Positions 46,044 through 54,649 are shown, counted from the first letter of the stretch. The stretch: DNA of 64,000 nt from an uncultured Alistipes sp. (GCA_947623305.1 CANQGQ010000007.1:62001-126000); one strand, 5' to 3'. Made by a program: numbers and translations. Notes: a model not told the origin generated them from the letters alone.

Positions 46044-46820
46044 ATGGGTACGGACATCCTAACGTTCGTGGAGAAGTTGTCCATGAGCCAGGCTTCCATT
46101 CCTCCTGCGGCGTGCCGCATCGCCGGTTTCGTCCTTTTGGTTCAGGCGGTCATGATCTTTCTTCAAAAGAAGTACGACCCGCATAAGTCCATTTGGGAAG
46201 AGCTATCCGGCGTGTTGTTGGCCGGTCTGGTCGTCTTTCTGTTCCCCGAGCTCATCCGGTTCATCGAAGTGTTGGTCAACTCGGCCGTCCCGATCGCCGA
46301 CCGAAGTGGAACTGAGGCGTTGCGCGATTATATGCAAACGTCGCTGCTCGGGTCGGATGCCGCCGACGCAGCAGACGATGCCTCCTCCGGATTCGATTTC
46401 AGGGTTTTGTTGTTGAGATTCATGCTGATGAACCAGCCCGGAACATCGACGGGCTCCTACCTGCTCGCGAACTGCATTCTCAAACTGTTGGCCGACCTCA
46501 TCAATACTTTGTGCTTTCCGACCTACATGTTCATCCGCGGGGCCGGCTTGCGGGTGTGTTATCTGATCGCACCGTTGGTGCTGATGATGGGGGCCTTTCC
46601 GCCGTTCCGGGCACTCTGGAAACAGTGGTTCATCGTCTACACCGCCCTGTTGATCTCCGGGCCGGCTTTGATTCTCGCGAACAATTTCTGCGAGGAGGCG
46701 TTCGCGATCTATCTCGAGTGTACCGATTCGCCGACGCTCGGTTTCATCATGGTCGCTTTGGCGCGGTTCAAAATTTTCCAGTCCGTCATGGACTTGTGTT
46801 ATCGGATATTCCGAGCCTGA
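46044..46820 (+). CDS. Conjugal transfer membrane protein TraJ-like (VirB6-like)
   Basis: This 258-residue polytopic membrane protein has about six hydrophobic helices (for example IAGFVLLVQAVMIFLQ, GVLLAGLVVFLFPELIRFI, LIAPLVLMMGAFPPF and FIVYTALLISGPALILA). It occupies the VirB6/TraJ slot directly after the secreted TraI-like gene. It is shorter than CTnDOT TraJ, in keeping with the compact operon. Confidence 0.7.
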   Translation: MGTDILTFVEKLSMSQASIPPAACRIAGFVLLVQAVMIFLQKKYDPHKSIWEELSGVLLAGLVVFLFPELIRFIEVLVNSAVPIADRSGTEALRDYMQTSLLGSDAADAADDASSGFDFRVLLLRFMLMNQPGTSTGSYLLANCILKLLADLINTLCFPTYMFIRGAGLRVCYLIAPLVLMMGAFPPFRALWKQWFIVYTALLISGPALILANNFCEEAFAIYLECTDSPTLGFIMVALARFKIFQSVMDLCYRIFRA

Positions 46821-46861
46821 ATAATAGAAAATAATATCGTATTATCATCATATCGCAACTT

Positions 46862-47482
46862 ATGATTCCGGATAAAATAAAAGGGTTCCGCGACGGCTTG
46901 AAGCGGAACAACACGATTACCCTACTCTGCCTGCTTCTGGTATTGGTGTGCTTCGTGCTCAATTCGTTGGAACGTCGCGAGGCATTGCGCGAGCGATCGG
47001 AATACGCCTACTACGTCGCCACCGACGGCGAGGTCATCCCCGCGCGTTACGCCCAGCGTCGCGATAATATCGAGGTCGAGATACGGCATCACTTGGCGAT
47101 GTTCGGCGATGACTGGTATTGCCTGACGCAGTACGATTGGGAACGGAAGGCGGAAGCGGCCGGTTGGCTCGGCGGCAACAGTATCCGCGACCTCTTCATC
47201 GCCCGTAAGAAAGCGGGTTATTACAACCGGTTCATCCAGAACAACCTGACGCAGACTGCACAGGTTGCCGACTTGCAGATTCGGACGGAAGAGGACGGTT
47301 CCTATTCGTTCGATTTGGTCGTCGATATTCAGGAACGGACGGACGCTTACGTTCGGCCGTGGCGTGTGTTGGCCAGCGGTCGGATCGGCGTCATCGAGCG
47401 CAGTTGGCCGCACAATCCGCACGGGTTGTGGATCGAGCCCTATTTGGAAACCAAAATCATGGAGGTGAAGAACGATGAATAA
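46862..47482 (+). CDS. traK: Conjugal transfer protein TraK (VirB8-like)
   Basis: This 206-residue protein has one N-terminal membrane anchor (NTITLLCLLLVLVCFVLNSL) and a periplasmic NTF2-like domain, the VirB8 layout. The family-typical W-rich beta strands (FGDDWYCLTQYDWERKAE, YVRPWRVLASGRIGV) are visible. It overlaps the start of TraM by 8 bases. Confidence 0.82.
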   Translation: MIPDKIKGFRDGLKRNNTITLLCLLLVLVCFVLNSLERREALRERSEYAYYVATDGEVIPARYAQRRDNIEVEIRHHLAMFGDDWYCLTQYDWERKAEAAGWLGGNSIRDLFIARKKAGYYNRFIQNNLTQTAQVADLQIRTEEDGSYSFDLVVDIQERTDAYVRPWRVLASGRIGVIERSWPHNPHGLWIEPYLETKIMEVKNDE

Positions 47483-48449
47483 GAGTTTGAAAATCGCCTT
47501 GCTGACCGGTACCGCCGCTACATGTGCGGTCGGCGCTCTTTTCCTGCACAAGAGCGACGAGCGGGCCGGTACGGTCAACAGCGTTCAGGAGGTCGAAACG
47601 GCCATCGCCGATAAGACTTTTCGAACGAAATCGGAGGCTTACGAGGCTTTCGCCAACGAAAAAGAGACGTTCTACCATCGGTCGGCCAATGTGTTCGAAC
47701 CGTCGAGCGGGACTGCTGTCAAAGCGACACCCTCCGCTGGCAAAGAGCCCCGAACCCAAGCGGTTCCCGTTCCCGATACCGACACGCAGTTCGACGAGGC
47801 GTATCGGGAGATCGAGCGGGAGATGGCGGGCATCTACGATGATCCGGAGGAGCAGCCGCAGCCGACGGTTCCTGCGTCGCAGGTTCCCGAGTTCCCGACG
47901 GAATCCGCTGCCGACCGTCGTCGTAAAGCCTTGTTGCGCGATTGGGGCATTGACAGCGAGGCGGCTGCCCCATCGCAAACGTCCGTTCCGACTACGTTCC
48001 GTGCCGTCATTCACGGCACCCAACTCTTGAAGGCCGGTCAGACGGCCTTGTTCCGTACGAAAGAGCCGATCCGTTACGGGAGCTTGGTCGTGCCGGCTCA
48101 TACGTTGTTGTCCGGTACGACTTCGATCGCCGAAAACCGGTTGACGATAAAGATCGCTTCCGTGCGCCTCGGACAGCACGTCTTCGCTTTGCCGTTGGAG
48201 GTTTACGGTTCCGACGGGATGGCCGGTTTGCCGCTCGATGGCGACGTGGTGAACAAGGTCGCCGGCGAACAGACTTCATCGACGGCGATTCAGGAGGCCG
48301 GTTCTGCGGCTTCGCGTTACGGCGGAACGATCGGCCGCGTCGCCGGCACGATGATTTCCGGTGTGGGCAATCAAGTGCGCAGTGCGAAAAACAGCGAAAT
48401 CAAATTGATCGACAATCAAGTCGTCCTTCTTAAATTATGCGAACCATGA
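47475..48449 (+). CDS. traM: Conjugal transfer protein TraM (VirB10-like)
   Basis: This 324-residue protein has an N-terminal anchor (SLKIALLTGTAATCAVGALF), a Pro/Glu-rich linker (about 75-145) and a C-terminal beta-barrel-like domain (about 175-324, TFRAVIHGTQLLKAGQTALF and beyond). This is the VirB10 arrangement that spans the periplasm and gates the outer-membrane pore. It overlaps TraN by 4 bases. Confidence 0.85.
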   Translation: MNKSLKIALLTGTAATCAVGALFLHKSDERAGTVNSVQEVETAIADKTFRTKSEAYEAFANEKETFYHRSANVFEPSSGTAVKATPSAGKEPRTQAVPVPDTDTQFDEAYREIEREMAGIYDDPEEQPQPTVPASQVPEFPTESAADRRRKALLRDWGIDSEAAAPSQTSVPTTFRAVIHGTQLLKAGQTALFRTKEPIRYGSLVVPAHTLLSGTTSIAENRLTIKIASVRLGQHVFALPLEVYGSDGMAGLPLDGDVVNKVAGEQTSSTAIQEAGSAASRYGGTIGRVAGTMISGVGNQVRSAKNSEIKLIDNQVVLLKLCEP

Positions 48450-49297
48450 AAAAAATTCTTTGTTTGTCGCTCCTCTTCGTAGGAGCTTCTCTCCACGCGC
48501 AGCAGCGCATCCTGTGGCGTTGCGACAAGGTAACGCAGTTGATCTTTCCGGCGGAAATCGTGAAATTCCGGAGCGGTTATACGTCCGAAGATGCCGTTTC
48601 GCAAAGCGACGGGCGGGTGCTCTACATGCAGCCCGTCGATGTGTTGCCCGAAAGCAATCTGAACGTCATCACTTCCGACGGCCGTTATTATACGTTCGAC
48701 GTGGTGTACGATCCGGCGGCGGCTTCGGTCAATTACATCATCGATTCGGCTGCGGCGTTCTATCGGGAAACGCCGGAACCGGCCGTGCCCCAGTCCGAAC
48801 CGGTTTCACCCGTTCCCGTTGTCGAAGATGCAGCCGGCGTTCCGGCATCGACTTCGGCTGCCCGCATCGGAATGCGGATCGTCGAGACGGTACAGGGTAT
48901 GCCCGATTACATCAAGTCGAACAATGTGGCTCGCTTGCAGAAACTCTCCTTCATCTTGTGCGGGGTGTATACGGATGCAGACCGCCTCTATTTCAAGTTC
49001 CGTATCGAGAATAACGGCAACATACCCTTCGATGTCGATTATATCGCCTTTTCGGTCATAGCCCGCCGAACCAAGAAAACATCGACGCAGGAACGTATGC
49101 AGGTTTTTCCGGCAGGGGTCGAAAAGGAACTCCACCGCATCGATTCGAAAAGTTCCTGCGAAATCGTGTACGCTTTCGAGAAGTTCACGATCGGCAAGGA
49201 CAAGGTGTTGTTAGCCGAGATGCTCGAATCGGGCGGCGACCGGAACATCGCCTTGCCTATCCCGGAACATTTCATCATCGAGGCTCGGCACTTATGA
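48446..49297 (+). CDS. traN: Conjugal transfer protein TraN (DUF4138, VirB9-like)
   Basis: This secreted protein of about 283 residues has a signal peptide (KKILCLSLLFVGASLHAQQ) and two beta-rich domains joined by a Pro-rich linker (about 108-128). The C-terminal half has LYFKFRIENNGNIPFDVDYI, the beta-sandwich segment of TraN/DUF4138 proteins. An alternative start three codons earlier (48437) is possible. It probably forms the outer-membrane ring with TraM. Confidence 0.82.
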   Translation: MKKILCLSLLFVGASLHAQQRILWRCDKVTQLIFPAEIVKFRSGYTSEDAVSQSDGRVLYMQPVDVLPESNLNVITSDGRYYTFDVVYDPAAASVNYIIDSAAAFYRETPEPAVPQSEPVSPVPVVEDAAGVPASTSAARIGMRIVETVQGMPDYIKSNNVARLQKLSFILCGVYTDADRLYFKFRIENNGNIPFDVDYIAFSVIARRTKKTSTQERMQVFPAGVEKELHRIDSKSSCEIVYAFEKFTIGKDKVLLAEMLESGGDRNIALPIPEHFIIEARHL

Positions 49298-49447
49298 AAA
49301 GGCGGGGTTTCGATACGGCTTTTCACGCCGAAGCTCGATTGTGCAACCTCACTTTGAGAGCCGCACAACAATTAATAAAAATGTTGTTCGAGGCATTACG
49401 CCGCGATTGCAGACGTCGAATCATAAATTATAAATTGCATAAAAGAG

Positions 49448-49981
49448 ATGAAAAAAGGAATCGTTTTGTTGCTCGTTCTGCTTGCCGCGACTGCAACATC
49501 CAACGCTCAGATCGGGTATAAAGGCCAGGTCTCGTTATCGGCACAGGTCGGCATCGACCGAGCGAACAGCCTCGTTTACGCGGCCGACATCGACCGGTAC
49601 TTTTCCGCTCACTCCGTCATCGGTATCGGCGGTGCATACAGTAGAATCCGTTACGATGCTGCTGGCGGGGATGCGTTCCACGCTACGCAATGGATCGGGA
49701 ACATTCATTACCGATATGCTGTCCCGTTGAATCGGTTTATGCTGTTTCCGTCCGGTGGCATCTTGCTCGGCGGCGAACAGTGCGAGCGGTTTTCTAAACA
49801 GGGCAACTTCGTCCCGTATGCCGACCGATTCATCTACGGTGTGTTCTTGGAGTTCTCCGCCGAATACATTCTCGGAAAGCATTTGTCGATCTTCCTCGCT
49901 CCGAAACTGGACTATCTGATGAAGACGAACTTCGACGAACTGAATATAAGCGGAAGTGCAGGGGTGAAGGTGTATTTTTGA
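49448..49981 (+). CDS. traO: Conjugal transfer protein TraO
   Basis: This 177-residue exported protein has a signal peptide (GIVLLLVLLAATATSNAQ) and beta-rich repeats of the outer-membrane barrel type, ending in SGSAGVKVYF with the aromatic C-terminus typical of barrel proteins. The pattern and the position after TraN match TraO. A gap of about 150 bases separates it from TraN. It is the last recognised transfer gene; TraP and TraQ are not evident. Confidence 0.82.
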   Translation: MKKGIVLLLVLLAATATSNAQIGYKGQVSLSAQVGIDRANSLVYAADIDRYFSAHSVIGIGGAYSRIRYDAAGGDAFHATQWIGNIHYRYAVPLNRFMLFPSGGILLGGEQCERFSKQGNFVPYADRFIYGVFLEFSAEYILGKHLSIFLAPKLDYLMKTNFDELNISGSAGVKVYF

Positions 49982-50018
49982 AGATGGGTATAAATGTAGC
50001 ATTTACCAATAATTTGTA

Positions 50019-50048
50019 TTGACAATTCAAAAATATAGGGTATATTTG
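50019..50048 (+). promoter_or_regulatory. Promoter of the toxin-antitoxin-chaperone operon
   Basis: TTG at 50019-50021 and TATATTTG at 50041-50048 are 19 bases apart, a good Bacteroidetes promoter, 21 bases before the first ATG. Confidence 0.6.
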
Positions 50049-50069
50049 TAACGCATTAAGCCTTCATTG

Positions 50070-50618
50070 ATGAGTGAGAACCGCATTGTAACAAAGGGGC
50101 ATCATACATGTGAAAAAAGCCATGAAGCATATGTAATTGCTAATGCTCCATTTAAGAGTTGCTACAATAAGCTAACAAATAATGAACCATATTTAGGTGA
50201 TGGTTTTTATTTTTGGGATGATAACCTGCAACTTGCGAAATGGTGGGGTAAAATTCATTATCAAGATAAATACACAATTTTAGAATATGACTTGGATCTT
50301 CATGGTGATCATTTTTTAGATTTAGTTGGTTCGCGTCAAGATTTCATATATTTTCGAACTTTGGTTGATCGAATTCGGCAACACCCAGAGTGTAAAAATT
50401 TTGGTGTATATAAATGCATTAATTTTTTATTGAAAGCAGAACAATCAAAACAAGGGACTTTTCCTATTCGTATAATACGAGCAATGGATATAAGCCATAT
50501 TGATGGTATGCAATTTGTTGATAATAAAAGAGGACGTATGTTACTTGATCCTCGTATCATAATTTGTTTTTTTGATAAAAAGGATATACCTTTACAGACT
50601 GCAAAGGTTGTTAAATAA
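50070..50618 (+). CDS. Putative ADP-ribosyltransferase-like toxin of a TAC (CmdTAC-like) system
   Basis: This 182-residue protein is AT-rich in codons (about one-third GC against more than half in the neighbours), a sign of transfer. A segment TKGHHTCEKSHEAYVIA followed by YLGDGFYFWDDNLQLAKWW (about 46-64) resembles the H...GxGFYF...A..W pattern of ADP-ribosyltransferase-fold enzymes; the fold is my inference. The next genes are a small protein and a SecB-like chaperone, the same order as CmdTAC, in which CmdT is an ADP-ribosyltransferase blocking phage translation. The start was set at the ATG (50070); an upstream TTG is open too. Confidence 0.5.
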   Translation: MSENRIVTKGHHTCEKSHEAYVIANAPFKSCYNKLTNNEPYLGDGFYFWDDNLQLAKWWGKIHYQDKYTILEYDLDLHGDHFLDLVGSRQDFIYFRTLVDRIRQHPECKNFGVYKCINFLLKAEQSKQGTFPIRIIRAMDISHIDGMQFVDNKRGRMLLDPRIIICFFDKKDIPLQTAKVVK

Positions 50619-50634
50619 CTTTATTTGTCTGATT

Positions 50635-50958
50635 ATGAGAAATTTGAAACAATCGTTGGCTTTGCTTGATGATTTTTTTTCATCAACAAAACCAGAGGAG
50701 ATTTCAGCTCTTGTTAAAGAGGTGGATCAGACTTGCAACATGGATATTTCGTTAGATGAGTATTTTTCATCAATGAAAGTATCTTTTTCTGTAATAATTG
50801 CGGATGAGGATAAATACATTCTTTCTGATAAAGAGATTGTTGATATTAAGGCCCCATCTATTTTAATAGCGTGTGAACCTCTTAATATGAAGTATGATAA
50901 ACAACGAAAAAATGTTCCGTATAAGATGACTATGACTTCTTATAACTTGGCTGCATAA
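50635..50958 (+). CDS. Putative antitoxin of the TAC operon
   Basis: This small acidic protein (107 residues) has no recognised domain. The N-terminus is helical (RNLKQSLALLDDFFSST) and the C-terminus is beta-rich with hydrophobic patches (APSILIACEPLNMKYDK). It lies 16 bases after the toxin and 2 before the SecB-like gene. The position matches the antitoxin of toxin-antitoxin-chaperone operons. The start was moved to the internal Met because the upstream frame overlaps the toxin gene. Confidence 0.5.
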   Translation: MRNLKQSLALLDDFFSSTKPEEISALVKEVDQTCNMDISLDEYFSSMKVSFSVIIADEDKYILSDKEIVDIKAPSILIACEPLNMKYDKQRKNVPYKMTMTSYNLAA

Positions 50959-50960
50959 TA

Positions 50961-51389
50961 ATGAAAACTCCTCCTAAACAAAATGCTATATCATTGGAAT
51001 CTTTCAAAATTGTGAAATGCAATTATAAAGTGTCTCCAAATGTTAGCGCTGAAATGTTGAAGAACTTAAATATTGGATTTAAGTTCGGTACGGGCTTTTC
51101 TAACAACGAATCGCATAAATTTATTGTTAAATTTATGCTTTCCATTAAGTTACCTGATGAAGAAAAATTTTCAATAGCTGTTGATGCTCAAACTTCCTTT
51201 TTAACACAAAATGCTATAGATAAGGAGTTTAAAGAATCTTCTTTTGCGAATATAAATGCACCTGCTATTGCATTCCCTTTTTTAAGGAGTTTTATACAAA
51301 CCATCTGTGTTAATGCAGGGATTTCTCCTATCGTTTTACCTTCATTTAATTTTGCAGAAGCAATAAACGTGAGAAGAAAGAATCGGTAA
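50961..51389 (+). CDS. SecB-like chaperone of a toxin-antitoxin-chaperone system
   Basis: This is a 142-residue protein. The C-terminal segment NINAPAIAFPFLRSFIQTIC followed by VNAGISPIVLPSFNFAEA closely follows the SecB pattern (P-aromatic-x-R-x2-I ... G-x-P-P-[IL]-x-LP-x-[IN]F). The first half has SecB-like beta strands (FMLSIKLPDEEKFSIAVDA). Such solitary SecB-like proteins act as dedicated chaperones that protect a labile antitoxin. It is the third gene of an AT-rich three-gene operon, and a terminator follows within 150 bases. Confidence 0.72.
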   Translation: MKTPPKQNAISLESFKIVKCNYKVSPNVSAEMLKNLNIGFKFGTGFSNNESHKFIVKFMLSIKLPDEEKFSIAVDAQTSFLTQNAIDKEFKESSFANINAPAIAFPFLRSFIQTICVNAGISPIVLPSFNFAEAINVRRKNR

Positions 51390-51469
51390 CTTTTATTGAT
51401 TGAAAGAATTCTTGTAGTTAAGGAGCTTTGTTTTTTAGAGTTTTTGATTGACTATAATAGTACGTTTTT

Positions 51470-51492
51470 CTTCTTCCCTTCACGGATCAGCA
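51470..51492 (+). repeat. Dispersed motif copy 6
   Basis: CTTCTTCCCTTCACGGATCA followed by GCA, between the TAC operon and umuC. Confidence 0.75.
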
Positions 51493-51511
51493 TTTGTCGT
51501 AAAAGGTCTTT

Positions 51512-51538
51512 GCCCTGCTTCAAAAAAGCAGGGCTTTT
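51512..51538. terminator. Bidirectional terminator between the TAC operon and umuC
   Basis: GCCCTGCTT and AAGCAGGGC (9 bp) around loop CAAAA, with T-rich flanks. The convergent umuC stop lies inside its right side. Confidence 0.75.
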
Positions 51539-52796
51539 ATGCTTTTACTTTGATGATTTGATTCCAGTCGGTCGTGTATCGACGCGATAGGTGGTTGCGG
51601 TTCATCTTGAAGGGTTCTGGGCCTTCGGCCGCTGTTCGGATTTTATGACGACCATAAGTCATATTCAACGCATCGACCGCCTCCATTAGCCGAGCGTGTT
51701 TTGTCCGATCCGCCATATCGAACAGATCGCATTGCTGTCCCTCTTTGGGTCGCAAGTCCGATAAAACGATTCCGGCCCGTTTGTAACCGTATCCTTTGCG
51801 ATAAATCGAACGAAGCATCCGTGCCGCAAGCGCGGTCAGTTCCAGCGTGTCGTCGGTCGGCACGGAGAGTTTCACGAGGCGGGATTCATAGGATTGCGGT
51901 CGGTTTTCGTTGTGCCGATTGGCCAGTATGAAAACCCGTATTTCCCCACAGACGCTCCGTTGCCTGCGCAGCTTTTCCGCACAGGCTCCCGTGTATTGCG
52001 CAACTCGTCGATGCAGTTCTTCGTAGTCTTCGACTTCCCGATCGAAGGTGCGGGTTGTGGCTATCTGTTTTTTGGTCGTAGGCATCTGTTCGAACCCGAT
52101 GCACGCTTCGCCTTGCAGCTCGCGCCATGTACGCAGACCTACGACGTGCATCTTTTGTCGAATCCAGCTTTCCGGCAGGCGGACGAAATCTTGGGCCGTC
52201 CGGATGCCGTGCGTTTCGAGCAGGCGTTGCCATTGACGGCCGATGCCCCACACTTCGTCGATAGGGAAACGATTCAATACCTTTTCTATATCTTCCGGCC
52301 GGTTTAGAAGGCAGCAGCCTGCGAGCTTCGGATAGCGCTTGCAGAGTTTCGAGGCGATCTTCGCCAGTGTCTTGGTCGGTGCGATGCCGATACTCACGGG
52401 GATTCCGGTTCGTTGTCGAATCGTGCGGGCCATCCGATGACCCAGTTCATCGAACAGCTCGGCGTTCATTCCCGTGAAATCCAAGAAGGCTTCGTCGATG
52501 GAATAGACTTCGATTGCCGGTACGAATTGTCGGAGAAGGTTCATCACACGCCGCGACATATCGCCATAGAGTACGAAATTGGCCGAGAATACGGCTATTT
52601 CGTGTTGCCGCATCAACTCGCGCAGTTGATAGTAAGGTTGGCCCATCGCAATCCCCAGACGTTTGGCTTCGTTCGAGCGTGCGATTACACAGCCGTCGTT
52701 GTTCGACAGGACGATGACCGGACGCCCTTCGAGCGAGGGATCGAAGACCCGTTCGCACGAAGCATAGAAGTTGTTGCAATCGCAGAGCCCGTACAT
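51537..52796 (-). CDS. umuC: UmuC-like Y-family DNA polymerase V catalytic subunit
   Basis: This 419-residue translesion polymerase begins [20 protein letters not shown] with the first catalytic Asp; the second acidic motif is [11 protein letters not shown] (about 100). A helix-hairpin region ([17 protein letters not shown]) and the little-finger domain follow, and the QCDLF clamp-binding-like motif is near the C-terminus. The start was moved 16 codons in from the frame's first ATG because it restores the family N-terminus. The gene is 4 bases downstream of umuD. Confidence 0.94.
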   Translation of the reverse strand: MYGLCDCNNFYASCERVFDPSLEGRPVIVLSNNDGCVIARSNEAKRLGIAMGQPYYQLRELMRQHEIAVFSANFVLYGDMSRRVMNLLRQFVPAIEVYSIDEAFLDFTGMNAELFDELGHRMARTIRQRTGIPVSIGIAPTKTLAKIASKLCKRYPKLAGCCLLNRPEDIEKVLNRFPIDEVWGIGRQWQRLLETHGIRTAQDFVRLPESWIRQKMHVVGLRTWRELQGEACIGFEQMPTTKKQIATTRTFDREVEDYEELHRRVAQYTGACAEKLRRQRSVCGEIRVFILANRHNENRPQSYESRLVKLSVPTDDTLELTALAARMLRSIYRKGYGYKRAGIVLSDLRPKEGQQCDLFDMADRTKHARLMEAVDALNMTYGRHKIRTAAEGPEPFKMNRNHLSRRYTTDWNQIIKVKA

Positions 52797-52800
52797 GGAT

Positions 52801-53238
52801 TCAGACCGGTTTGACGACCCAGTTGACAACGCCCCATACTTCAAACGGCTCGTCCGGACGAATTTCGATGACCGGATATTTCGGGTTTGCCGGAATCAGC
52901 CGGATGCCCGCAGCTTCGAATCGCACTCGTTTCAGTGTAAATTCGCCGTCGAGGTAGATGACCGCCAAACATCCGTCGTACGGTTCCACGGCTTTGTCCA
53001 CTACCAAAATGTCGCCTTGGACGATTCCGTCGTCTTTCATTGAATCGCCTTCGACACGGGCGAAGAAGGTGGCTTCGGGATGTTTAATGACCAGATCGTT
53101 CAGATCGAGGGCCCCTTCCAAAAAATCATCGGCCGGCGAGGGGAATCCGGCATGGACCGTACTTTCGGCCAGCGGCAGTTCGGTCGATTCGGTTGCCTCG
53201 GGTGCAAAGAATTTCAGCGGTTTCGGATCGGATTCCAT
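52801..53238 (-). CDS. umuD: UmuD-like S24 autocleaving protease
   Basis: This 145-residue protein has the Ser-Lys dyad at Ser66 ([11 protein letters not shown]) and Lys103 (EFTLKRVRF). The self-cleavage site Ala30-Gly31 (VHAGFPSP) is also present. RecA-stimulated cleavage would give UmuD' that activates UmuC. It lies directly upstream of umuC on the same strand. No clear LexA box was found in the upstream 60 bases. Confidence 0.93.
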   Translation of the reverse strand: MESDPKPLKFFAPEATESTELPLAESTVHAGFPSPADDFLEGALDLNDLVIKHPEATFFARVEGDSMKDDGIVQGDILVVDKAVEPYDGCLAVIYLDGEFTLKRVRFEAAGIRLIPANPKYPVIEIRPDEPFEVWGVVNWVVKPV

Positions 53239-53300
53239 AGCGAACGGTTTCCGATTCGAGCGGCAAAAACCGAGACAAATTATTCTGACGCCCGAAAAAA

Positions 53301-53325
53301 TATGATAATAATATCATAATATTTT
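53301..53325. repeat. AT-only palindromic tract
   Basis: TATGATAATAATATCATAAT, one of six related AT-only tracts in the element (32456, 37129, 46827, 53301, 54093, 55386). They lie mostly at gene-block borders. Confidence 0.5.
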
Positions 53326-53336
53326 CTGTCCCAGAC

Positions 53337-53359
53337 TTTCTTCCCTTCACGATTCAACA
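53337..53359 (+). repeat. Dispersed motif copy 7
   Basis: TTTCTTCCCTTCACGATTCA followed by ACA, on the far side of umuDC from copy 6. Confidence 0.7.
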
Positions 53360-53484
53360 AAATACTCCGGCAGACTATTTTTCAGGGTTGTTCTGTTGAG
53401 TTTGGATATAATTAAAACATTGATTGATATAGAGATTGGGTGAAAAATTGAATATCGAAGTTCGATTGTAGTGAAATGAATTTT

Positions 53485-53508
53485 GTCCCGAATTTCGGGA
53501 CTTTTTTG
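53485..53508. terminator. Rho-independent terminator
   Basis: GTCCCGAA and TTCGGGAC (8 bp, one-base loop as drawn) followed by six T. Confidence 0.65.
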
Positions 53509-53535
53509 TCGGTTCGAAATTCTTTCGTGAAAAAA

Positions 53536-53568
53536 ACTTGTTTAATACGCAAATGTGTATTATTTTTG
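53536..53568 (+). promoter_or_regulatory. Promoter with operator-like inverted repeat
   Basis: TTG at 53538-53540 and TATTTTTG at 53561-53568 are 20 bases apart. Between them AATACGC-AAAT-GTGTATT (53544-53561) is an inverted repeat with one mismatch, so it overlaps the polymerase site and may bind a repressor. It faces the small genes that follow. Confidence 0.6.
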
Positions 53569-53593
53569 CGTTATGAAAATCGGATAGAATGAT

Positions 53594-53731
53594 ATGAAAG
53601 TAGAATTGACGGAGAAAGAATGGGATTTAATAGAATCGATACGCAACTATCATAAATCTTATCCCAACGGGAAAGAAGAATTAGAATGGTACATCGAAGT
53701 CGTATTGAATGAATTGATGGAACGAGATTAG
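53594..53731 (+). CDS. Small 45-residue hypothetical protein
   Basis: A short frame with start ATG at 53594 and charged helical content (MKVELTEKEWDLIESIRNYH, later LEWYIEVVLNELMERD) lies downstream of a clear promoter. The composition is protein-like, and the spacing to the next gene (46 bases) fits an operon. No family is recognised. Confidence 0.5.
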   Translation: MKVELTEKEWDLIESIRNYHKSYPNGKEELEWYIEVVLNELMERD

Positions 53732-53777
53732 AAAATAGGGTTCGGGCCGATGGCCTGGCTGAAAAACTGGAAATAAG

Positions 53778-54023
53778 ATGGAAATAATCGTAAAAGAAAG
53801 TCGTAAGACGGTAAAACAGAAGATGTCCGATATATTGTTGGATGTATCATGGGCAAAATTGTCGGAGAGATACTTCGGTAAATCGCGTTCATGGCTTTAC
53901 CACAAAATGGACGGTTTCAACAACGGTAAGCCGGATGATTTCAATGAAGTGGAAAAAGCTACCTTACGGAATGCCTTGCTCGATTTATCGAGACGGATCA
54001 ATAAGTGCGCGGAAAGTATTTGA
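53778..54023 (+). CDS. DUF5053-like small DNA-binding-type protein
   Basis: This is an 81-residue protein. The core VSWAKLSERYFGKSRSWLYH followed by KMDGFNNGKPDDF resembles the HTH-like DUF5053 proteins of Bacteroidetes mobile elements (aromatic-rich recognition helix with a KSRSWL segment). It is followed by a terminator. It probably acts as a transcription regulator, which is inferred from the motif. Confidence 0.65.
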   Translation: MEIIVKESRKTVKQKMSDILLDVSWAKLSERYFGKSRSWLYHKMDGFNNGKPDDFNEVEKATLRNALLDLSRRINKCAESI

Positions 54024-54058
54024 AATCAGTGTTTTGTAATCTGGGTTAGCAATAATGA

Positions 54059-54085
54059 AAAGAGCGGCGTTCGTCGCTCTTTTTT
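54059..54085 (+). terminator. Terminator after the DUF5053-like gene
   Basis: AAAGAGCG and CGCTCTTT with loop GCGTTCGT, then T-rich sequence. Confidence 0.75.
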
Positions 54086-54108
54086 CTTGGCCGAAAATAA
54101 TATCGTAA

Positions 54109-54135
54109 TATCATATTATTTTGTAATATCCGAAA
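54109..54135. repeat. 27-bp direct repeat, left copy
   Basis: Identical at all 27 positions to 55390-55416 (starts TATCATATTATTTTG, ends ATATCCGAAA). The pair flanks the HigA-like, DUF2442 and DUF4160 genes. Confidence 0.85.
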
Positions 54136-54251
54136 GTAGAAACGACTTTGAAGTTGAGTTGGATCGGTTGTCAGTTACCAGAACTTTGAAATAAAAATAA
54201 ATAGAACGACATACATTTGCCGCTCTATTTATTGGTGTATAAAAATAAAAA

Positions 54252-54617
54252 TTATACTCCCAAAACAAAACTCGGGTCGATATTGAGTTGTCGGCTTATC
54301 GTTCGGGCAATCTTTAGTGTCGGTTCACTCTTTCCACTCATATATTCGTTGATGCGGGATTGGCTGACACCAATCATTTTAGCAAGCGCTTTTTTCGTCA
54401 GGTTCATTTCGTATAAACGTAGTGCCAACACTTCGGCAAGGGTCGGTTTTTCTATTTTGAAATGTTCATCAGAATAATCTGCAACCAAATTAGAAAGCAA
54501 TACAAGTTCGACCGAATTTTTGTCAGTTGTCGGCGTATCTTCTGTTACAATAGGCAACAACTCTTCGATGCGAGCCATCGCAACTTGATATTGGCTTTCA
54601 TTCTCTATGCGGGTCAT
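54252..54617 (-). CDS. HigA-like XRE-family antitoxin or regulator
   Basis: This 121-residue protein has an XRE-type helix-turn-helix: LALRLYEMNLTKKALAKMIG then VSQSRINEYMSGKSEPTLKI. An N-terminal helical region (about 1-60) is like HigA antitoxins. No HigB toxin is adjacent. The nearest upstream gene (32 bases) is a DUF2442 protein, so it may be the third gene of that module or an orphan. Confidence 0.75.
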   Translation of the reverse strand: MTRIENESQYQVAMARIEELLPIVTEDTPTTDKNSVELVLLSNLVADYSDEHFKIEKPTLAEVLALRLYEMNLTKKALAKMIGVSQSRINEYMSGKSEPTLKIARTISRQLNIDPSFVLGV

Positions 54618-54649
54618 AGCCTCAAACTTTTGAACACTCTTCTATTTTA

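Noticed and set aside
49294..49521. 75-codon frame between TraN and TraO
   Set aside because: It overlaps the TraO signal peptide region in another frame, and the sequence is Arg-rich and unlike a transfer protein.
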